From NCBI RefSeq assembly GCF_003312875.1, contig NZ_CP015163.1, forward strand, positions 5,704,001-5,768,000: a stretch of 64,000 nt of DNA, read 5' to 3'. Source of the stretch: Amycolatopsis albispora (GTDB taxonomy: Bacteria; Actinomycetota; Actinomycetes; Mycobacteriales; Pseudonocardiaceae). Positions 36,778 through 45,985 of this stretch are shown one piece after another (within the stretch, counting starts at the first letter, position 1; every line of letters starts with the position of its first letter). A program made the position numbers and the translations under genes. The notes beneath the pieces are model-generated. The model saw nothing but the letters and a program-made list of their open reading frames with translations, made no database searches and was not told where the DNA came from.

Positions 36778-38280
36778 TTATTCGGGTCGAACCAGCGGGA
36801 ACAGGATGGTCTCCCGGATACCGAGCCCGGTCAGCGCCATCAGCAAGCGATCGATACCCATTCCCACTCCCCCGCTCGGCGGCATTCCGTACTCAAGGGC
36901 GCGAAGGAAATCCTCATCCAGCCGCATGGCCTCACTATCCCCGGCGGCGGCCAGCCTGGACTGGTCGGCCAGCCTTTGCCGTTCGACCACCGGATCGACC
37001 AACTCGGAGTAGCCGGTCGCCAGTTCGAATCCCCGAACGTAGAGGTCCCACTTCTCCGCCACGCCCGGCTGCGAGCGGTGCTGCCTGGTCAGCGGCGAGG
37101 TCTCCAGCGGGAAATCCCGGACGAATGTGGGCGCGTGGAGGTGATCACCGACGAAGTGTTCCCACAGTTCCTCGATCAGTTTGCCGTGGCCGAGTTTGGG
37201 ATCGAACTCCAGATCGTGCGCGGTGGCGAAGGCACGCAACTTCTCCACCGAGGTCTCCGGGGTTACTTCCTCACCGAGTGCCTCGGACAACGAGCCATAC
37301 ATTGTCAGCGTGGCCCACTCGCCGGACAGGTCGTACTCACTGCCGTCGGAAAGGGTCACCACCTGCGTGCCGAACACCGCCTCGGCGGCTTCCTGGACCA
37401 GCTCCCTGGTCATCACCGCATTGGTGTCGTAAGTGGCGTACGCCTCGTAGTACTCCAGCATGGCGAACTCGGGCGAATGGGACGAGTCGCTGCCCTCGTT
37501 GCGGAAGTTGCGGTTGATCTCGAAGACCTTCTCGATACCGCCGACCACGCAGCGCTTGAGATACAACTCCGGCGCGATCCGCAGGTAGAGGTCCATGTCG
37601 AAGGCATTGGACCGGGTGACGAACGGGCGCGCGGCCGCACCGCCGTGCAGCGTCTGCAGCATCGGCGTCTCCACCTCGGTGAACCCGCGGCGGTGGAAGG
37701 AATCACGCAGCGAGCGCACTACCCCGGCCCGGGTTTCCACCACTTCCCTGGCCTTCGGGCGCACGATGAGATCCACGTAACGCTGCCGGATGCGGGTTTC
37801 CTCGGCCAGTTCCTTGTGCGCGACCGGCAGCGGCCGCAGCGCCTTCGAGGTCAGCCGCCAGCCGTCGGCCATCACCGACAGCTCACCGCGCTTGGAGGTG
37901 ATCACCTCGCCGGTGACAAAAACGTGGTCACCGAGGTCCACATCGGACTTCCAGGCGGCCAGCGCGTCCTCGCCCACCTTGGCCAGGCTGATCATCGCCT
38001 GCAGCTCGCTGCCGCCCTCGCGCAGGCTGGCGAAGCACAGTTTCCCGGTGTTGCGCATGAACATCACGCGACCGGTGATGCCGACGTGCACCCCGGTGGC
38101 GGTGTCGGCGGGCAGCCCGTCGTGCGCGGCGCGGATTTCGGCGAGGCTGTGCGTGCGCGGTACCTCGACCGGATAGGGCTCGATGCCTTCCGCGAGAATC
38201 CGCTCCCGCTTCTCCCGCCGGACGCGCATCTGTTCGGGCAGGTCGTCTTCACTCGTAACGGATGCGGGGTTCTCGCTCAT
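36778..38280 (-). CDS. lysS: Lysyl-tRNA synthetase (class II)
   Basis: A 500-aa class II LysRS. It has the OB-fold anticodon domain (about residues 60-160), motif 2 [11 protein letters not shown] and motif 3 [12 protein letters not shown] 38280 is the better of two in-frame starts; a GTG two codons upstream is the other. It follows the pantothenate genes at an interval of 77 bp that contains a hairpin instead of the coaX gene seen in mycobacteria. Confidence 0.97.
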   Translation of the reverse strand: MSENPASVTSEDDLPEQMRVRREKRERILAEGIEPYPVEVPRTHSLAEIRAAHDGLPADTATGVHVGITGRVMFMRNTGKLCFASLREGGSELQAMISLAKVGEDALAAWKSDVDLGDHVFVTGEVITSKRGELSVMADGWRLTSKALRPLPVAHKELAEETRIRQRYVDLIVRPKAREVVETRAGVVRSLRDSFHRRGFTEVETPMLQTLHGGAAARPFVTRSNAFDMDLYLRIAPELYLKRCVVGGIEKVFEINRNFRNEGSDSSHSPEFAMLEYYEAYATYDTNAVMTRELVQEAAEAVFGTQVVTLSDGSEYDLSGEWATLTMYGSLSEALGEEVTPETSVEKLRAFATAHDLEFDPKLGHGKLIEELWEHFVGDHLHAPTFVRDFPLETSPLTRQHRSQPGVAEKWDLYVRGFELATGYSELVDPVVERQRLADQSRLAAAGDSEAMRLDEDFLRALEYGMPPSGGVGMGIDRLLMALTGLGIRETILFPLVRPE

Positions 38281-38317
38281 GCGCACAGGGTACGAACCCG
38301 CTGATCGGCTACGCCAA

Positions 38318-38343
38318 CCGGATTACCGATTTTGGTAATCCGG
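38318..38343. terminator. Hairpin between panD and lysS
   Basis: A perfect 10-bp stem CCGGATTACC / GGTAATCCGG around GATTTT, 14 bp beyond the panD stop and 38 bp before lysS. It may terminate the pan operon or act as an operator or attenuator for lysS; the absence of a T-tract leaves this open. Confidence 0.5.
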
Positions 38344-38357
38344 AAAACGGCGAGTAC

Positions 38358-38864
38358 TCAGCGCTCGGACTGTTCCTGCAGCAACGCGTCCAGCCGGGCC
38401 GCGTCGACCGTCTCGGCGACCGGGAAGCCCGCGGCGTCCATGCCCTGCTGGATCACCGGCAGCGAGCCGTTGAGCAGGCCGGAACCGTCCGGCACCTCGG
38501 CCGGGTCCTGGCCCTGGACCAGCACCTCGTTGTCCGCGCCGACGAACACCACCCGCGGCTGGTGGGCCGCCGCCTCGGCGTTGTCCAGCTGCGCGTAGGA
38601 GATGATGATGACCAGGTCGCCGGGGTGCACGTGGTGCGCGGCGGCGCCGTTGATGCCGATGATGCCGGACCCGCGCTCGCCGGCGATGACGTAGGTCTCC
38701 AGCCGCGCGCCGTTGGTCACGTCCACCACGCACACCTGCTCGCCGGGCAGCAGGTCGGCGGCCTCCATCAGGTCCTCGTCCACCGTGAGCGAGCCCACGT
38801 AGTGCAGGTCCGCCTGGGTCACCGTGGCCCGGTGGATCTTGGACTTCAGCATCGTGCGGTACAT
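38358..38864 (-). CDS. panD: Aspartate 1-decarboxylase (proenzyme) with long C-terminal tail
   Basis: PanD makes beta-alanine for pantothenate. The self-cleavage site that creates the pyruvoyl group is visible as Y-V-G24-S25. Other core blocks are [23 protein letters not shown] and VIIISYAQ. At 168 aa it has about 30-40 more C-terminal residues than most PanD. The C-terminal tail is the region altered in pyrazinamide-resistant mycobacterial PanD, and here it is longer and glutamine/aspartate rich. It lies 9 bp after panC. Confidence 0.95.
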   Translation of the reverse strand: MYRTMLKSKIHRATVTQADLHYVGSLTVDEDLMEAADLLPGEQVCVVDVTNGARLETYVIAGERGSGIIGINGAAAHHVHPGDLVIIISYAQLDNAEAAAHQPRVVFVGADNEVLVQGQDPAEVPDGSGLLNGSLPVIQQGMDAAGFPVAETVDAARLDALLQEQSER

Positions 38865-38873
38865 GTCGGTGTA

Positions 38874-39785
38874 CTACTCCCCGGTCGGGATGCCGTGCTC
38901 GGCGGCCGCACCGAGCAGGACGGATACGTTGTCGATCAAGCGCGTGCGGCCCACGCGTGCGGCGATCAGCAACCGTGCTTCCCCATCGACGGGGGCCGGG
39001 CCGAGATCGTTCCCGCGAAGTTCGAGGTAGTCCACGTCCACCCGCGGAACCGCGGCGAGCGTGGCACGTGCCGCGTCGAGCACGGCTTCGGCGCCCTCAC
39101 GACCGGCGTGCGCTCCCGCGGTCAGCGCCTTGGACAGCACCACCGCGTCGGCCCGCTCGCTGTCCGAGAGGTAGACGTTGCGCGAGGACAGCGCGAGCCC
39201 GTCGGCCTCGCGGACCGTGGGCACGCCGATCACCTTGGTCTCGAAGTCCAGTTCCGCGGCCATCTTCTTGATCAGGACCAGTTGCTGGTAGTCCTTTTCG
39301 CCGAAGAACGCGTAGTCCGGACGGACGATGTTGAACAGCTTCGCCACCACGGTCAGCACGCCGGCGAAGTGGCCGGGCCGGGCGGCGCCCTCCAGTTCGT
39401 CACCGAGCGGTCCAGGGTGGACGGTCACCTGCGCGCCGGGTCGGTACAGGTCCGCGGCGGTCGGCGTGAAGGCGAACTCCGCCCGCACCTCACCGAGCAC
39501 CTCCAGGTCCCGCTCCAGCGGGCGCGGGTAGGCGTCGAAGTCCTCGTTCTCCCCGAACTGCAGGGGGTTCACGAAGATCGACGCGCCGACGACGGTGTTC
39601 GGCAGCCGCTTCGCCCGGCGCAGCAGCTCGCGGTGACCGGCGTGCAACGCGCCCATGGTGGGCACCAGCGCCACCTGGTGGCCGACCTGGCGCAACGCCC
39701 TGGTGACCCGGCGCAGGTCTTCGGGGCGCTGGTAGGTGTTCAGCCCGCCCCTGGTGAACTTCGGCGCGGTTTTTGGTGTGGTCAT
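38874..39785 (-). CDS. panC: Pantothenate synthetase
   Basis: A 303-aa enzyme joining pantoate and beta-alanine with ATP. Nucleotidyltransferase motifs P-T-M-G-A-L-H-A-G-H, F-F-G-E-K-D-Y-Q-Q-L and the ALSSRNVYLS loop are intact. The start directly abuts the stop of the upstream DUF2520 gene (ATG next to TGA), so panC and panD form one operon with it. Confidence 0.96.
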   Translation of the reverse strand: MTTPKTAPKFTRGGLNTYQRPEDLRRVTRALRQVGHQVALVPTMGALHAGHRELLRRAKRLPNTVVGASIFVNPLQFGENEDFDAYPRPLERDLEVLGEVRAEFAFTPTAADLYRPGAQVTVHPGPLGDELEGAARPGHFAGVLTVVAKLFNIVRPDYAFFGEKDYQQLVLIKKMAAELDFETKVIGVPTVREADGLALSSRNVYLSDSERADAVVLSKALTAGAHAGREGAEAVLDAARATLAAVPRVDVDYLELRGNDLGPAPVDGEARLLIAARVGRTRLIDNVSVLLGAAAEHGIPTGE

Positions 39786-40712
39786 TCAGGAATCAGCCCC
39801 TCGGGCGTGGTCGTCGAGCAGGCCGGTCAGGTCCGCCGCGGTGTCCGTGGCCAGCAGTCCGGCACCCGCCGCGCGGGCCGCCGTGCGACGGGCCAGCGCG
39901 GTGTAGGCGGCGGACACCTCGGGCGCGCGTTCGGCCAGCACCCGCAGGTGCGACCGAACGGTCCCGGCGTCTCCCCTGGCCACCGGACCGGTCAGCGCAC
40001 GATCGCCCTGACGCAGCACATTGTCCAATGCCGCGGAAAGCAGCGGTCCGAGGACCCGCTCGGCGTCGGAGATCCCGGCGCCGCGCAGCAGTTCCGCGCA
40101 GTCGGCGACCAGCGTGACCAGGTGGTTCGCGCCGTGCGCGAGCGCGGCGTGGTAGAGCGGGCGGGCGGGTTCGGGAATGCGCACCGGCTCCCCGCCCATT
40201 TCCACCACCAGCGCCTCGCCGACGTTCCACGCCGCGTCGTCGCCGGTGGTGGCGGTCACGCCGACGCAGCAGTTCGCCATGCGCTCGATGTCCTCTTCGC
40301 GCCCGGTGAAGGTCATCACCGGGTGCAGCGCGAGCGGCAGCGCCCCGGCTTTCGCGGCTGGTTCCAGGATTTCCACGCCGTGCGCGCCCGAGGTGTGCAC
40401 CACGATCTGGCCGGGGCGCAGGGAATCGGTGGCCACCAGGCCGCGGACCATGCCGGCCAGCGCGTCGTCCGGCAGCGCCAGCAGCACCAGGTCGGCGCTG
40501 CGCACCACCTCGTCCGGCGGCAGCAGCGGCACCCCCGGCAGCAGCCGGTCGGCACGGCGCACGGAGGCGGCGGACAGTCCGGAAGCGGCGACCACGGTGT
40601 GCCCGGCCCTGGTCAGCGCGGCCCCGAGCACGCTGCCGACCCGGCCGGCCGAGACCACGCCGATGGCGAGCCTGGCCGGACGATCCATGGCGCGGCTATC
40701 TCCGACGCTCAT
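39786..40712 (-). CDS. DUF2520 Rossmann-fold protein of the pantothenate operon
   Basis: A 308-aa protein with an N-terminal Rossmann motif (I-G-V-V-S-A-G-R-V-G-S-V-L) and a C-terminal helical DUF2520 domain, related to ketopantoate reductase and F420-dependent NADP reductase folds. It directly precedes panC, as in mycobacteria (Rv3603c), suggesting ketopantoate reduction or a linked step; no reaction is proven. Start uncertain: ATGs at 40721, 40712 and 40688 are in frame; 40712 has GGGAG 10 nt upstream. Confidence 0.85.
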   Translation of the reverse strand: MSVGDSRAMDRPARLAIGVVSAGRVGSVLGAALTRAGHTVVAASGLSAASVRRADRLLPGVPLLPPDEVVRSADLVLLALPDDALAGMVRGLVATDSLRPGQIVVHTSGAHGVEILEPAAKAGALPLALHPVMTFTGREEDIERMANCCVGVTATTGDDAAWNVGEALVVEMGGEPVRIPEPARPLYHAALAHGANHLVTLVADCAELLRGAGISDAERVLGPLLSAALDNVLRQGDRALTGPVARGDAGTVRSHLRVLAERAPEVSAAYTALARRTAARAAGAGLLATDTAADLTGLLDDHARGADS

Positions 40713-40823
40713 ACCGGTCATGCTCCCTCATGCGTTCCGGTCCCGCCTCATCGCGCCCGGCTTGCGGCAATTCGGCGAGATTAACCGCCGGGCCAGGTGC
40801 TGTCGGCGGGGAGGTGATGAGCT

Positions 40824-42008
40824 TCACCCGGTCCCGCTCCCCTCGCGGGGCGCGTTCCGCCTGGACAGCCGGACCGCCTCGGCCCTGGACGCGCGCAGCG
40901 TCGCGATCAGTTCGTCCTGGTGGCTCTCCGCGTCCGCGGGAGCCGTTCCGGTGGCCATCGCGCGGCGCAGGAAGGCCAGTTCGGTGACCGCGGCCTGGTA
41001 GGCACCGACCGCGCGCGCCGCCGCCCGGCCGGACTCGCGGCCCGCCTGGCGCCGCCACTTCCGCCGTCCCGGCAGGCTGGCCAGAAGGTCCACTTCGGAC
41101 GGTGCGACCCAGCGCGCGGACACCATCGCGGGCAGTTCGGCGGCCACGATCCGCTGCTCGCGGCGCCGGTGCCAGACCACCAGCATCAGCACGCCGACGA
41201 ACATCGGCACCATGATCAGGAAGTAGACGTTGAGAAAGGCGTCGGCGCCGCCGATGGTGGCCGCGCCGTTCCACAGCGCGTGCAGCGCGACCGCGGCCAG
41301 GTAGCCGCCGAGCGGCGCCAGCACCCGCACCGGGCGGCTGGTCGAGCGCGCGGCCAGGCCGATGCCCAGGCCGGTGAACACGGCGAACAGCGGGTGCGTG
41401 AACGGCGAGAGCACGCCGCGCAGGAAGAACGCGGCGAGCACGCCCGGGTGCGAACCGTCACCGAAGCCGTTCTCCGCGAAGGCGCGGCCGAAGTAGTAGA
41501 TGTTCTCGGTGAAGGCGAACCCGGCCGCGGAAATGCCGGCGTAGACGATGCCGTCCACCACGCCGTCGAACTCCTTGCGGCGGCGCAGCAACACGATCAG
41601 CACGATCGCCGCCTTGACCGCCTCCTCCACCAGCGGCGCGGACACCACCGCGCTGACCGTGGAGCCGTTGCCGCTGCCGAGCAGCAGGTCGCCGACGGTT
41701 TCGGCGGTGTTGTTGATCAGCAGCGCGGTGGCGGTGGCGACGAAGGCGCCCCAGGCGAAGGTGACCAGCAGCAGGCCGGCTGGTTCCGGCTCCCAGCGAT
41801 CCACCCAGAGGAACGCGGCGACCACCAGCCCCACCGGGATCAACGCGGCGGCCACCCCGATCACCACGGCGAGCACGCCGACGCGCGAGGTCAGCACGCC
41901 GAAGAGGATCAGGCCGCACAGGGCGAGCAGGATCAGCCCCAGCACCGGGAGCAACACGGTGATCCGGCGCGGGCGGTGCCGTCGCTGAATCGTCGAAGTG
42001 GCGATCAC
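40824..42008 (-). CDS. prsW: PrsW-family intramembrane metalloprotease
   Basis: A 394-aa polytopic membrane protein with about eight segments. PrsW motifs are present: V-E-E-A-V-K-A, F-T-E-N-I-Y-Y, S-P-F-T-H-P-L-F and A-L-H-A-L-W-N, supplying the Glu/His metal site. PrsW proteases cut anti-sigma factors or other membrane proteins. The cytoplasmic C-terminal 120 residues are helical and basic. GTG 42008 is the start; a longer reading frame to 42287 is only the repeat array read through. The gene interrupts the DUF6779-DUF2520 neighbourhood seen in mycobacteria. Confidence 0.88.
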   Translation of the reverse strand: MIATSTIQRRHRPRRITVLLPVLGLILLALCGLILFGVLTSRVGVLAVVIGVAAALIPVGLVVAAFLWVDRWEPEPAGLLLVTFAWGAFVATATALLINNTAETVGDLLLGSGNGSTVSAVVSAPLVEEAVKAAIVLIVLLRRRKEFDGVVDGIVYAGISAAGFAFTENIYYFGRAFAENGFGDGSHPGVLAAFFLRGVLSPFTHPLFAVFTGLGIGLAARSTSRPVRVLAPLGGYLAAVALHALWNGAATIGGADAFLNVYFLIMVPMFVGVLMLVVWHRRREQRIVAAELPAMVSARWVAPSEVDLLASLPGRRKWRRQAGRESGRAAARAVGAYQAAVTELAFLRRAMATGTAPADAESHQDELIATLRASRAEAVRLSRRNAPREGSGTG

Positions 42009-42063
42009 GGTCTGCAGACCATACGCAGTCCGATGAGGAGCAGCGCCCCGTCCTCCGGCCGGT

Positions 42064-42598
42064 GGACACGAAGGTGGGGACGGGGACGTCACGAAGGTGG
42101 CTTGGGGAGCGCTGGCGGGGGACGCGGAGGTGCCTTTGGGGGCGCTCGCTGGACACGAATGTGGCTTTGGGGGCGCTCGCTGGCTGGACACGAATGTGGC
42201 TTTCGGGGCGCTCGCTGGACACGAATGTGGCTTTCGGGGCGCCAGCGCGCGGGCGCGATTGTGGCCATGGGGCGGCCGCGCGGGCACGAAAGCGACCCTT
42301 CGGGACGCCCGCCGGACACCAGGGCGGCCATCGGGGCGCCAGCGCGCGGGCGCGAATGTGGCCTACGGGGCCCGGCGGACACACACCAAGGTGGCTTTCG
42401 GGGCGCGCGCCGAATACGAGTGCGGCCATCGGGATGGTCGCCGGGCACGAAAGTGGCCAACCGGGCGGCCGCCGGACGCAAAAACGGCCATCAGGGCGGT
42501 CTTCGAGACACGAAAGCGCTCATCCGGGCGGCTGCCGGAGCGAAAGCGGCCATCAGGGGCGGCTGCCGGAGCGAAAGTGGCCATCGGGGGTGGTTGTC
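42064..42598. repeat. Array of 17 degenerate ~31-bp tandem repeats
   Basis: Unit starts read at 42064, 42087, 42120, 42151, 42186, 42217, 42251, 42282, 42314, 42348, 42377, 42412, 42443, 42474, 42506, 42536 and 42568, with the terminal hairpin following at 42599. Mean spacing is about 31.5 bp. The best conserved units (42151, 42186, 42217) read GGACACGAATGTGGCTTT then [C/G]GGGGCG, the same sequence as the hairpin arms; the others drift to forms like GGGCACGAAAGTGGCC. The period is not a multiple of three and no frame makes a sensible protein. It fills the gap between the DUF6779-like stop and prsW start. Confidence 0.88.
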
Positions 42599-42653
42599 GG
42601 ACACGAATGTGGCTTTCGGGGCGAAATGCGCCCCCAAAGCCACATTCGTGTTC
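42599..42653. repeat. Variant-B hairpin repeat, copy 2, closing the array
   Basis: Nearly the same sequence as 31452-31506: left half GGACACGAATGTGGCTTTCG then GGGC, loop GAAATG, right half GCCCCCAAAGCCACATTC ending GTGTTC. It is the 18th unit of the array, paired with its own inverted copy. It lies 40 bp beyond the stop of the DUF6779-like gene. Confidence 0.92.
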
Positions 42654-42693
42654 AGGGGGCCGCCCCCGGCGTGGAGGAGGCTTCGGGCGCGGG

Positions 42694-44442
42694 TCAGTCT
42701 TCGGCGCGTCGGCGGCGGCGGGGGGTGGTGCCACCGGCGCCGTGTGCGGCGAGCAGTTCGTTGACCGAGCGGCCCTCGGCGTGGGTGCCCTCCGGCTTCT
42801 CCGCCTCCGGTTTCGCGTGCCCGCCGGTGTGCCGCGAGCCGTTGGCCGGGGCGGCCTCGGCGAGGCGTTCCCACGAAGGCGGCTCCCCCTCGGCGCGGCG
42901 CCGGCGGCCACCGCCGTTCACCGGCTGGGCCGGCTCCGGCTTCGGCAGCGGCAGGTTCGCCGAGGACTGGTAACCCCCACCCTCGTCGTCACTGCGGCGG
43001 CGACGGCCACCCGGACGGCCTTCGCTCTGGATGGCGCGCACCGAAGGCGGCAGCGTCGGGTTCTGCTTCGCCGCGGCGGGCTCCGGCGCGCGACGCGCGG
43101 GCCGCGACGGCTCAGCGGGCCGCGACGGCTCGGCGGGCTTCGCCGGTTCCGGCGGCTTCGGCTTCGCGGGCTCCTGGCGCACGGCGTCGAACTGGCCGGT
43201 GTCGGCACGGCGGCGGCCACCGGACCGCGTCCCGTTCGACGTGCCGTTGCGGCGACCCGACTCCCAAGCCGGCTCCGCCGTCCAGTCGAGGTCGAACTCC
43301 TGCGACAGCTCGGTCGGGCGCCCGGTGGGCAGGTAGCGGTCGGCGGGCGGCTCGGCCCGCGCGGCGGCCGGCTTCGGCGCGGCGGGCTTCGGTGCCGCGG
43401 GCTTCTGCGGCTCCGGAGCCCGTGCGGGCTTGGGCGCGGCCGGACGCGGCGGTGTGATGCCGGGGCGCGTCAGGTCCTCGCGACGCGGACGGCGTTCCTC
43501 CGGCTTCGGCGCGGGCGGCGGCACCCGGCGCTTCGAAGGCGGCGGCGGGGTCATCGCGGCGTGGTCCAGCTCGGCCTGCTTCGCCTGGCGGCGGGCGGAC
43601 TCCGCCCTCGCCTCACCGGCGGCCTTGCTGGCACGCGCGGCGGCCGAGCCGACGTTGTCGGCCGGGCGCACGCGGCGGGTCGGCGGACCGGCGGTGTCAG
43701 CGGGCTCCGGGCGCCTCGGCTGCTGCTGCGGTGACGGCGGGTTGAGCACGTTCGGCAGGCTCTGGGAACTCTCACCAGGCGGCTGCACGGCTTCGGCGTC
43801 GATGATCCGGCGACGGCGTTCCGGCGTGACCAGCTTGCGCTCGACCACGTGCTCGACCCGCTCGATCAGCTCGGTCGGCCGGTCCGCCGGGTCGGCCTGC
43901 TCGCCGGCGGCCTTCTTCGGCCCGGCGATCTGCGCGGGCTTCGCCGTCGAACTGGACGCCTGCACCAGCCGCTGGTCCTCGTTGACCGAGCGCATCCTGG
44001 TCGCCTGCGCGGTCAGCGCGATCTGCTCGAACAGCACGTCACCGCCGAACAGCGACTGCAGGCTCTCCCGCAGCGCGCTCACCTCGGCGCGCAGCGCGTC
44101 CAGCTCCTCGCGCGCGTCGTCGGCCGCCCGCTCGCGGCTCTCCGCCTCGATCTCCAGCTCGAACTCGCGGCGCGCGGCGATCTCCCGCTCCAGCTCCAGC
44201 TCGTAGACCGCCTGCGCCTGGGCCACCTCGTCCTCGGTGGCCGTCACCTGCCTGCGGTACTTGGCGGCGATGAAGGCCCCGATCAACGCGGCCCACAGGG
44301 CGGCGATGATGCCCAGCCGCAGCCAGCGGAGGTCCTGGGCGAGCACCAGAGCGGCGGTCGCGGCGACCACGAGGGCAAAGCCGACTACGAGCCACGGCCT
44401 ACCCGAACGGCGGCCGCGCGAGTCGTCACCCACGCCAGTCAT
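42694..44442 (-). CDS. Membrane-anchored coiled-coil and Pro/Ala/Arg-rich protein (DUF6779-like)
   Basis: A 582-aa protein with two adjacent membrane segments (about residues 16-65: V-V-G-F-A-L-V-V-A-A-T and I-I-A-A-L-W-A-A-L-I-G), a Glu/Arg-rich coiled coil to about 135, and more than 400 residues of disordered Pro/Ala/Lys/Arg sequence with repeats such as A-A-P-K-P. Placement between DUF3180 and DUF2520 matches Rv3604c of M. tuberculosis. A cell-envelope scaffold is plausible but unproven. ATG 44442 preferred to a TTG two codons upstream. Confidence 0.8.
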   Translation of the reverse strand: MTGVGDDSRGRRSGRPWLVVGFALVVAATAALVLAQDLRWLRLGIIAALWAALIGAFIAAKYRRQVTATEDEVAQAQAVYELELEREIAARREFELEIEAESRERAADDAREELDALRAEVSALRESLQSLFGGDVLFEQIALTAQATRMRSVNEDQRLVQASSSTAKPAQIAGPKKAAGEQADPADRPTELIERVEHVVERKLVTPERRRRIIDAEAVQPPGESSQSLPNVLNPPSPQQQPRRPEPADTAGPPTRRVRPADNVGSAAARASKAAGEARAESARRQAKQAELDHAAMTPPPPSKRRVPPPAPKPEERRPRREDLTRPGITPPRPAAPKPARAPEPQKPAAPKPAAPKPAAARAEPPADRYLPTGRPTELSQEFDLDWTAEPAWESGRRNGTSNGTRSGGRRRADTGQFDAVRQEPAKPKPPEPAKPAEPSRPAEPSRPARRAPEPAAAKQNPTLPPSVRAIQSEGRPGGRRRRSDDEGGGYQSSANLPLPKPEPAQPVNGGGRRRRAEGEPPSWERLAEAAPANGSRHTGGHAKPEAEKPEGTHAEGRSVNELLAAHGAGGTTPRRRRRAED

Positions 44443-44511
44443 GCTCAATACCGTACCTTCTAGTAACCCGACCGAGACCTAGTCGGTACTTCGAGCGGTG
44501 ATTTCTGTGCG

Positions 44512-44973
44512 TTAACCGGTCGGCCGCCCCGGATGATCGGAATCACGCGAGTCCGGCGCGCGGCAGCAGTGCTCCAGCCACAGCGCGGCCCCCGCCAGCA
44601 CGGCCGCGCACACCGCCCCGATACCCGCGCCGGGCAGGTCATCGGCGGCGGCGGCGACATCGCCACCTCGCGGAACAAGGTACGCCAACACGCCGAGCCA
44701 CGCACCGGTCATGAACGAGCCCAGCAGCGAGGACGCCTTGGCGAGCGCGACCGCGCGCGCGACGGCGATCGGGTCCAGTACCCGACCGGCGCGGATGCGA
44801 CTACGCAGCGTGAACCCGAGGATGACCTCGACCGCGGCCACGATCAGCAGCGGCAGGCCCGCGAGCAGCGGGAACCGCGGCAGTTCGCCGTAGAAGAGCT
44901 CGACCAGCGCGAAACCGAGGACAAGGCCGATCAGCCCGGCGACAACCAGCTCGCGGGGCCTGGTGAAGTGCAT
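44512..44973 (-). CDS. DUF3180 family membrane protein
   Basis: A 153-aa protein with four membrane segments, starting M-H-F-T-R-P-R-E-L-V-V-A-G. DUF3180 members lie next to folK across actinobacteria and have no known activity. Here folK is separated from it by a MerR gene on the other strand. The ATG is 61 bp from the MerR start, so the two promoters face away from each other in a short region that holds the MerR operator. Confidence 0.87.
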   Translation of the reverse strand: MHFTRPRELVVAGLIGLVLGFALVELFYGELPRFPLLAGLPLLIVAAVEVILGFTLRSRIRAGRVLDPIAVARAVALAKASSLLGSFMTGAWLGVLAYLVPRGGDVAAAADDLPGAGIGAVCAAVLAGAALWLEHCCRAPDSRDSDHPGRPTG

Positions 44974-45005
44974 TACCCCACGGTACCCAGGCGCGGCTGG
45001 CAGGC

Positions 45006-45036
45006 TTGACCCTCCAGCGACTGGAAGGTTCAGCAT
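45006..45036 (+). promoter_or_regulatory. MerR-type autoregulatory promoter and operator
   Basis: TTGACC and CAGCAT are separated by exactly 19 bp, and the spacer holds the inverted repeat ACCCTCCAG-N3-CTGGAAGGT (8 of 9 pairs). This is the MerR-family promoter layout. Transcription would start near 45043, beyond the ATG at 45035, which would make the mRNA leaderless at the in-frame GTG 45044. Confidence 0.75.
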
Positions 45037-45985
45037 GCCTGTTGTGCACTCCGCGACCGCGCCCCGGTTCACCATCGGCGAGCTGGCCAGGCGCACCGGC
45101 CTGCCGGTGAAGACGATCCGGTTCTACTCCGACGAGGGCCTGCTGCCGCCGACGGACCGGACCCACGCCGGGTACCGGCTCTACGACGCGCAGGCGATGG
45201 CCCGGCTCGAACTGGTCAAGACCCTGCGTGAACTGGGGCTCGGCCTGCCCGAGGTGGAACGCGCGCTGGCCGGGCAGGCCAGCGTGGCCGACCTCGCGGC
45301 GGTGCACGTGGACGCGCTCGACGAGCAGATCCGGCGGCTGCGGTTGCGGCGGTCGGTGCTGCGCGCGGTCGCGAAACGGGGATCCGAACTGGAGGAAGTG
45401 AAGCTGATGAACAAGCTGGCCTCGATGTCCGACGAAGAACGGCGTCGGCTGATCGACGAGTTCTGGGCCGAAATGGTCGAAGGACTCGACGTGCACCAGG
45501 AGTTCTACGACCGGATGCGGTCGGCGAAGCCGGAGTTGCCGGAGGACCCGTCCGCCGAGCAGCTCGAAGCCTGGATCGAATTCGCCGAATTGGTGCAGGA
45601 CCCGGACTTCCGGGCGCTGATCCGGCGGATGAGCGAGCAGCATTCCGCGGCCCGCGAGCGCGGCGAGTCGATGGCGCCCGCGGACCAACCGGACTACACC
45701 ACCTTGTTCACCCGGGCGAACGAGGCGCTGGCAGCCGGGCTAGCGCCGGATTCGCCAGAAGGACGAGCGCTGGCCGACGAACTGTTCAACGCCTCGGCCG
45801 GTGAGCGGGACGCGTCGGATGTGTTATATCGGCGTGAAGTGCTCGAGCGATTCGCCCAAGGTGGTGATCCACGCGCCGAGCGGTACTGGCAGCTGCTCGC
45901 GATCATCAACGGCTGGCCGCCGATCCCCACCCAGGCGCCCGCCGTGCGGTGGCTCATCGAGGCGATGCGAGCGACGATCGACTAA
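45035..45985 (+). CDS. MerR-family transcriptional regulator
   Basis: A 316-aa regulator with an N-terminal MerR winged helix (F-T-I-G-E-L-A-R-R-T-G-L-P-V-K-T-I-R-F-Y), a dimer helix to about residue 125 and a long effector domain of the type that binds multiple drugs or small molecules. ATG 45035 has GGAAGG 6 nt upstream. The promoter geometry suggests an alternative leaderless start at GTG 45044. It is encoded against the fol/pan operon direction and splits DUF3180 from folK, with its stop overlapping the folK stop by 4 bp. Ligand and targets unknown beyond its own operator. Confidence 0.88.
   Translation: MPVVHSATAPRFTIGELARRTGLPVKTIRFYSDEGLLPPTDRTHAGYRLYDAQAMARLELVKTLRELGLGLPEVERALAGQASVADLAAVHVDALDEQIRRLRLRRSVLRAVAKRGSELEEVKLMNKLASMSDEERRRLIDEFWAEMVEGLDVHQEFYDRMRSAKPELPEDPSAEQLEAWIEFAELVQDPDFRALIRRMSEQHSAARERGESMAPADQPDYTTLFTRANEALAAGLAPDSPEGRALADELFNASAGERDASDVLYRREVLERFAQGGDPRAERYWQLLAIINGWPPIPTQAPAVRWLIEAMRATID

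Noticed and set aside
42009..42287. N-terminal extension of PrsW through the repeat array
   Set aside because: The extra residues are only the repeat translated (K-P-H-S-C-P type strings); the conserved PrsW protein starts at GTG 42008.
42064..42653. CRISPR array
   Set aside because: The repeats are contiguous and degenerate with no unique spacers of constant length, and no cas genes are present.
42097..43734. Plus-strand coding frame antisense to the DUF6779-like gene
   Set aside because: It begins in the repeat array and then mirrors an Arg/Pro-rich gene; composition is that of an antisense shadow.
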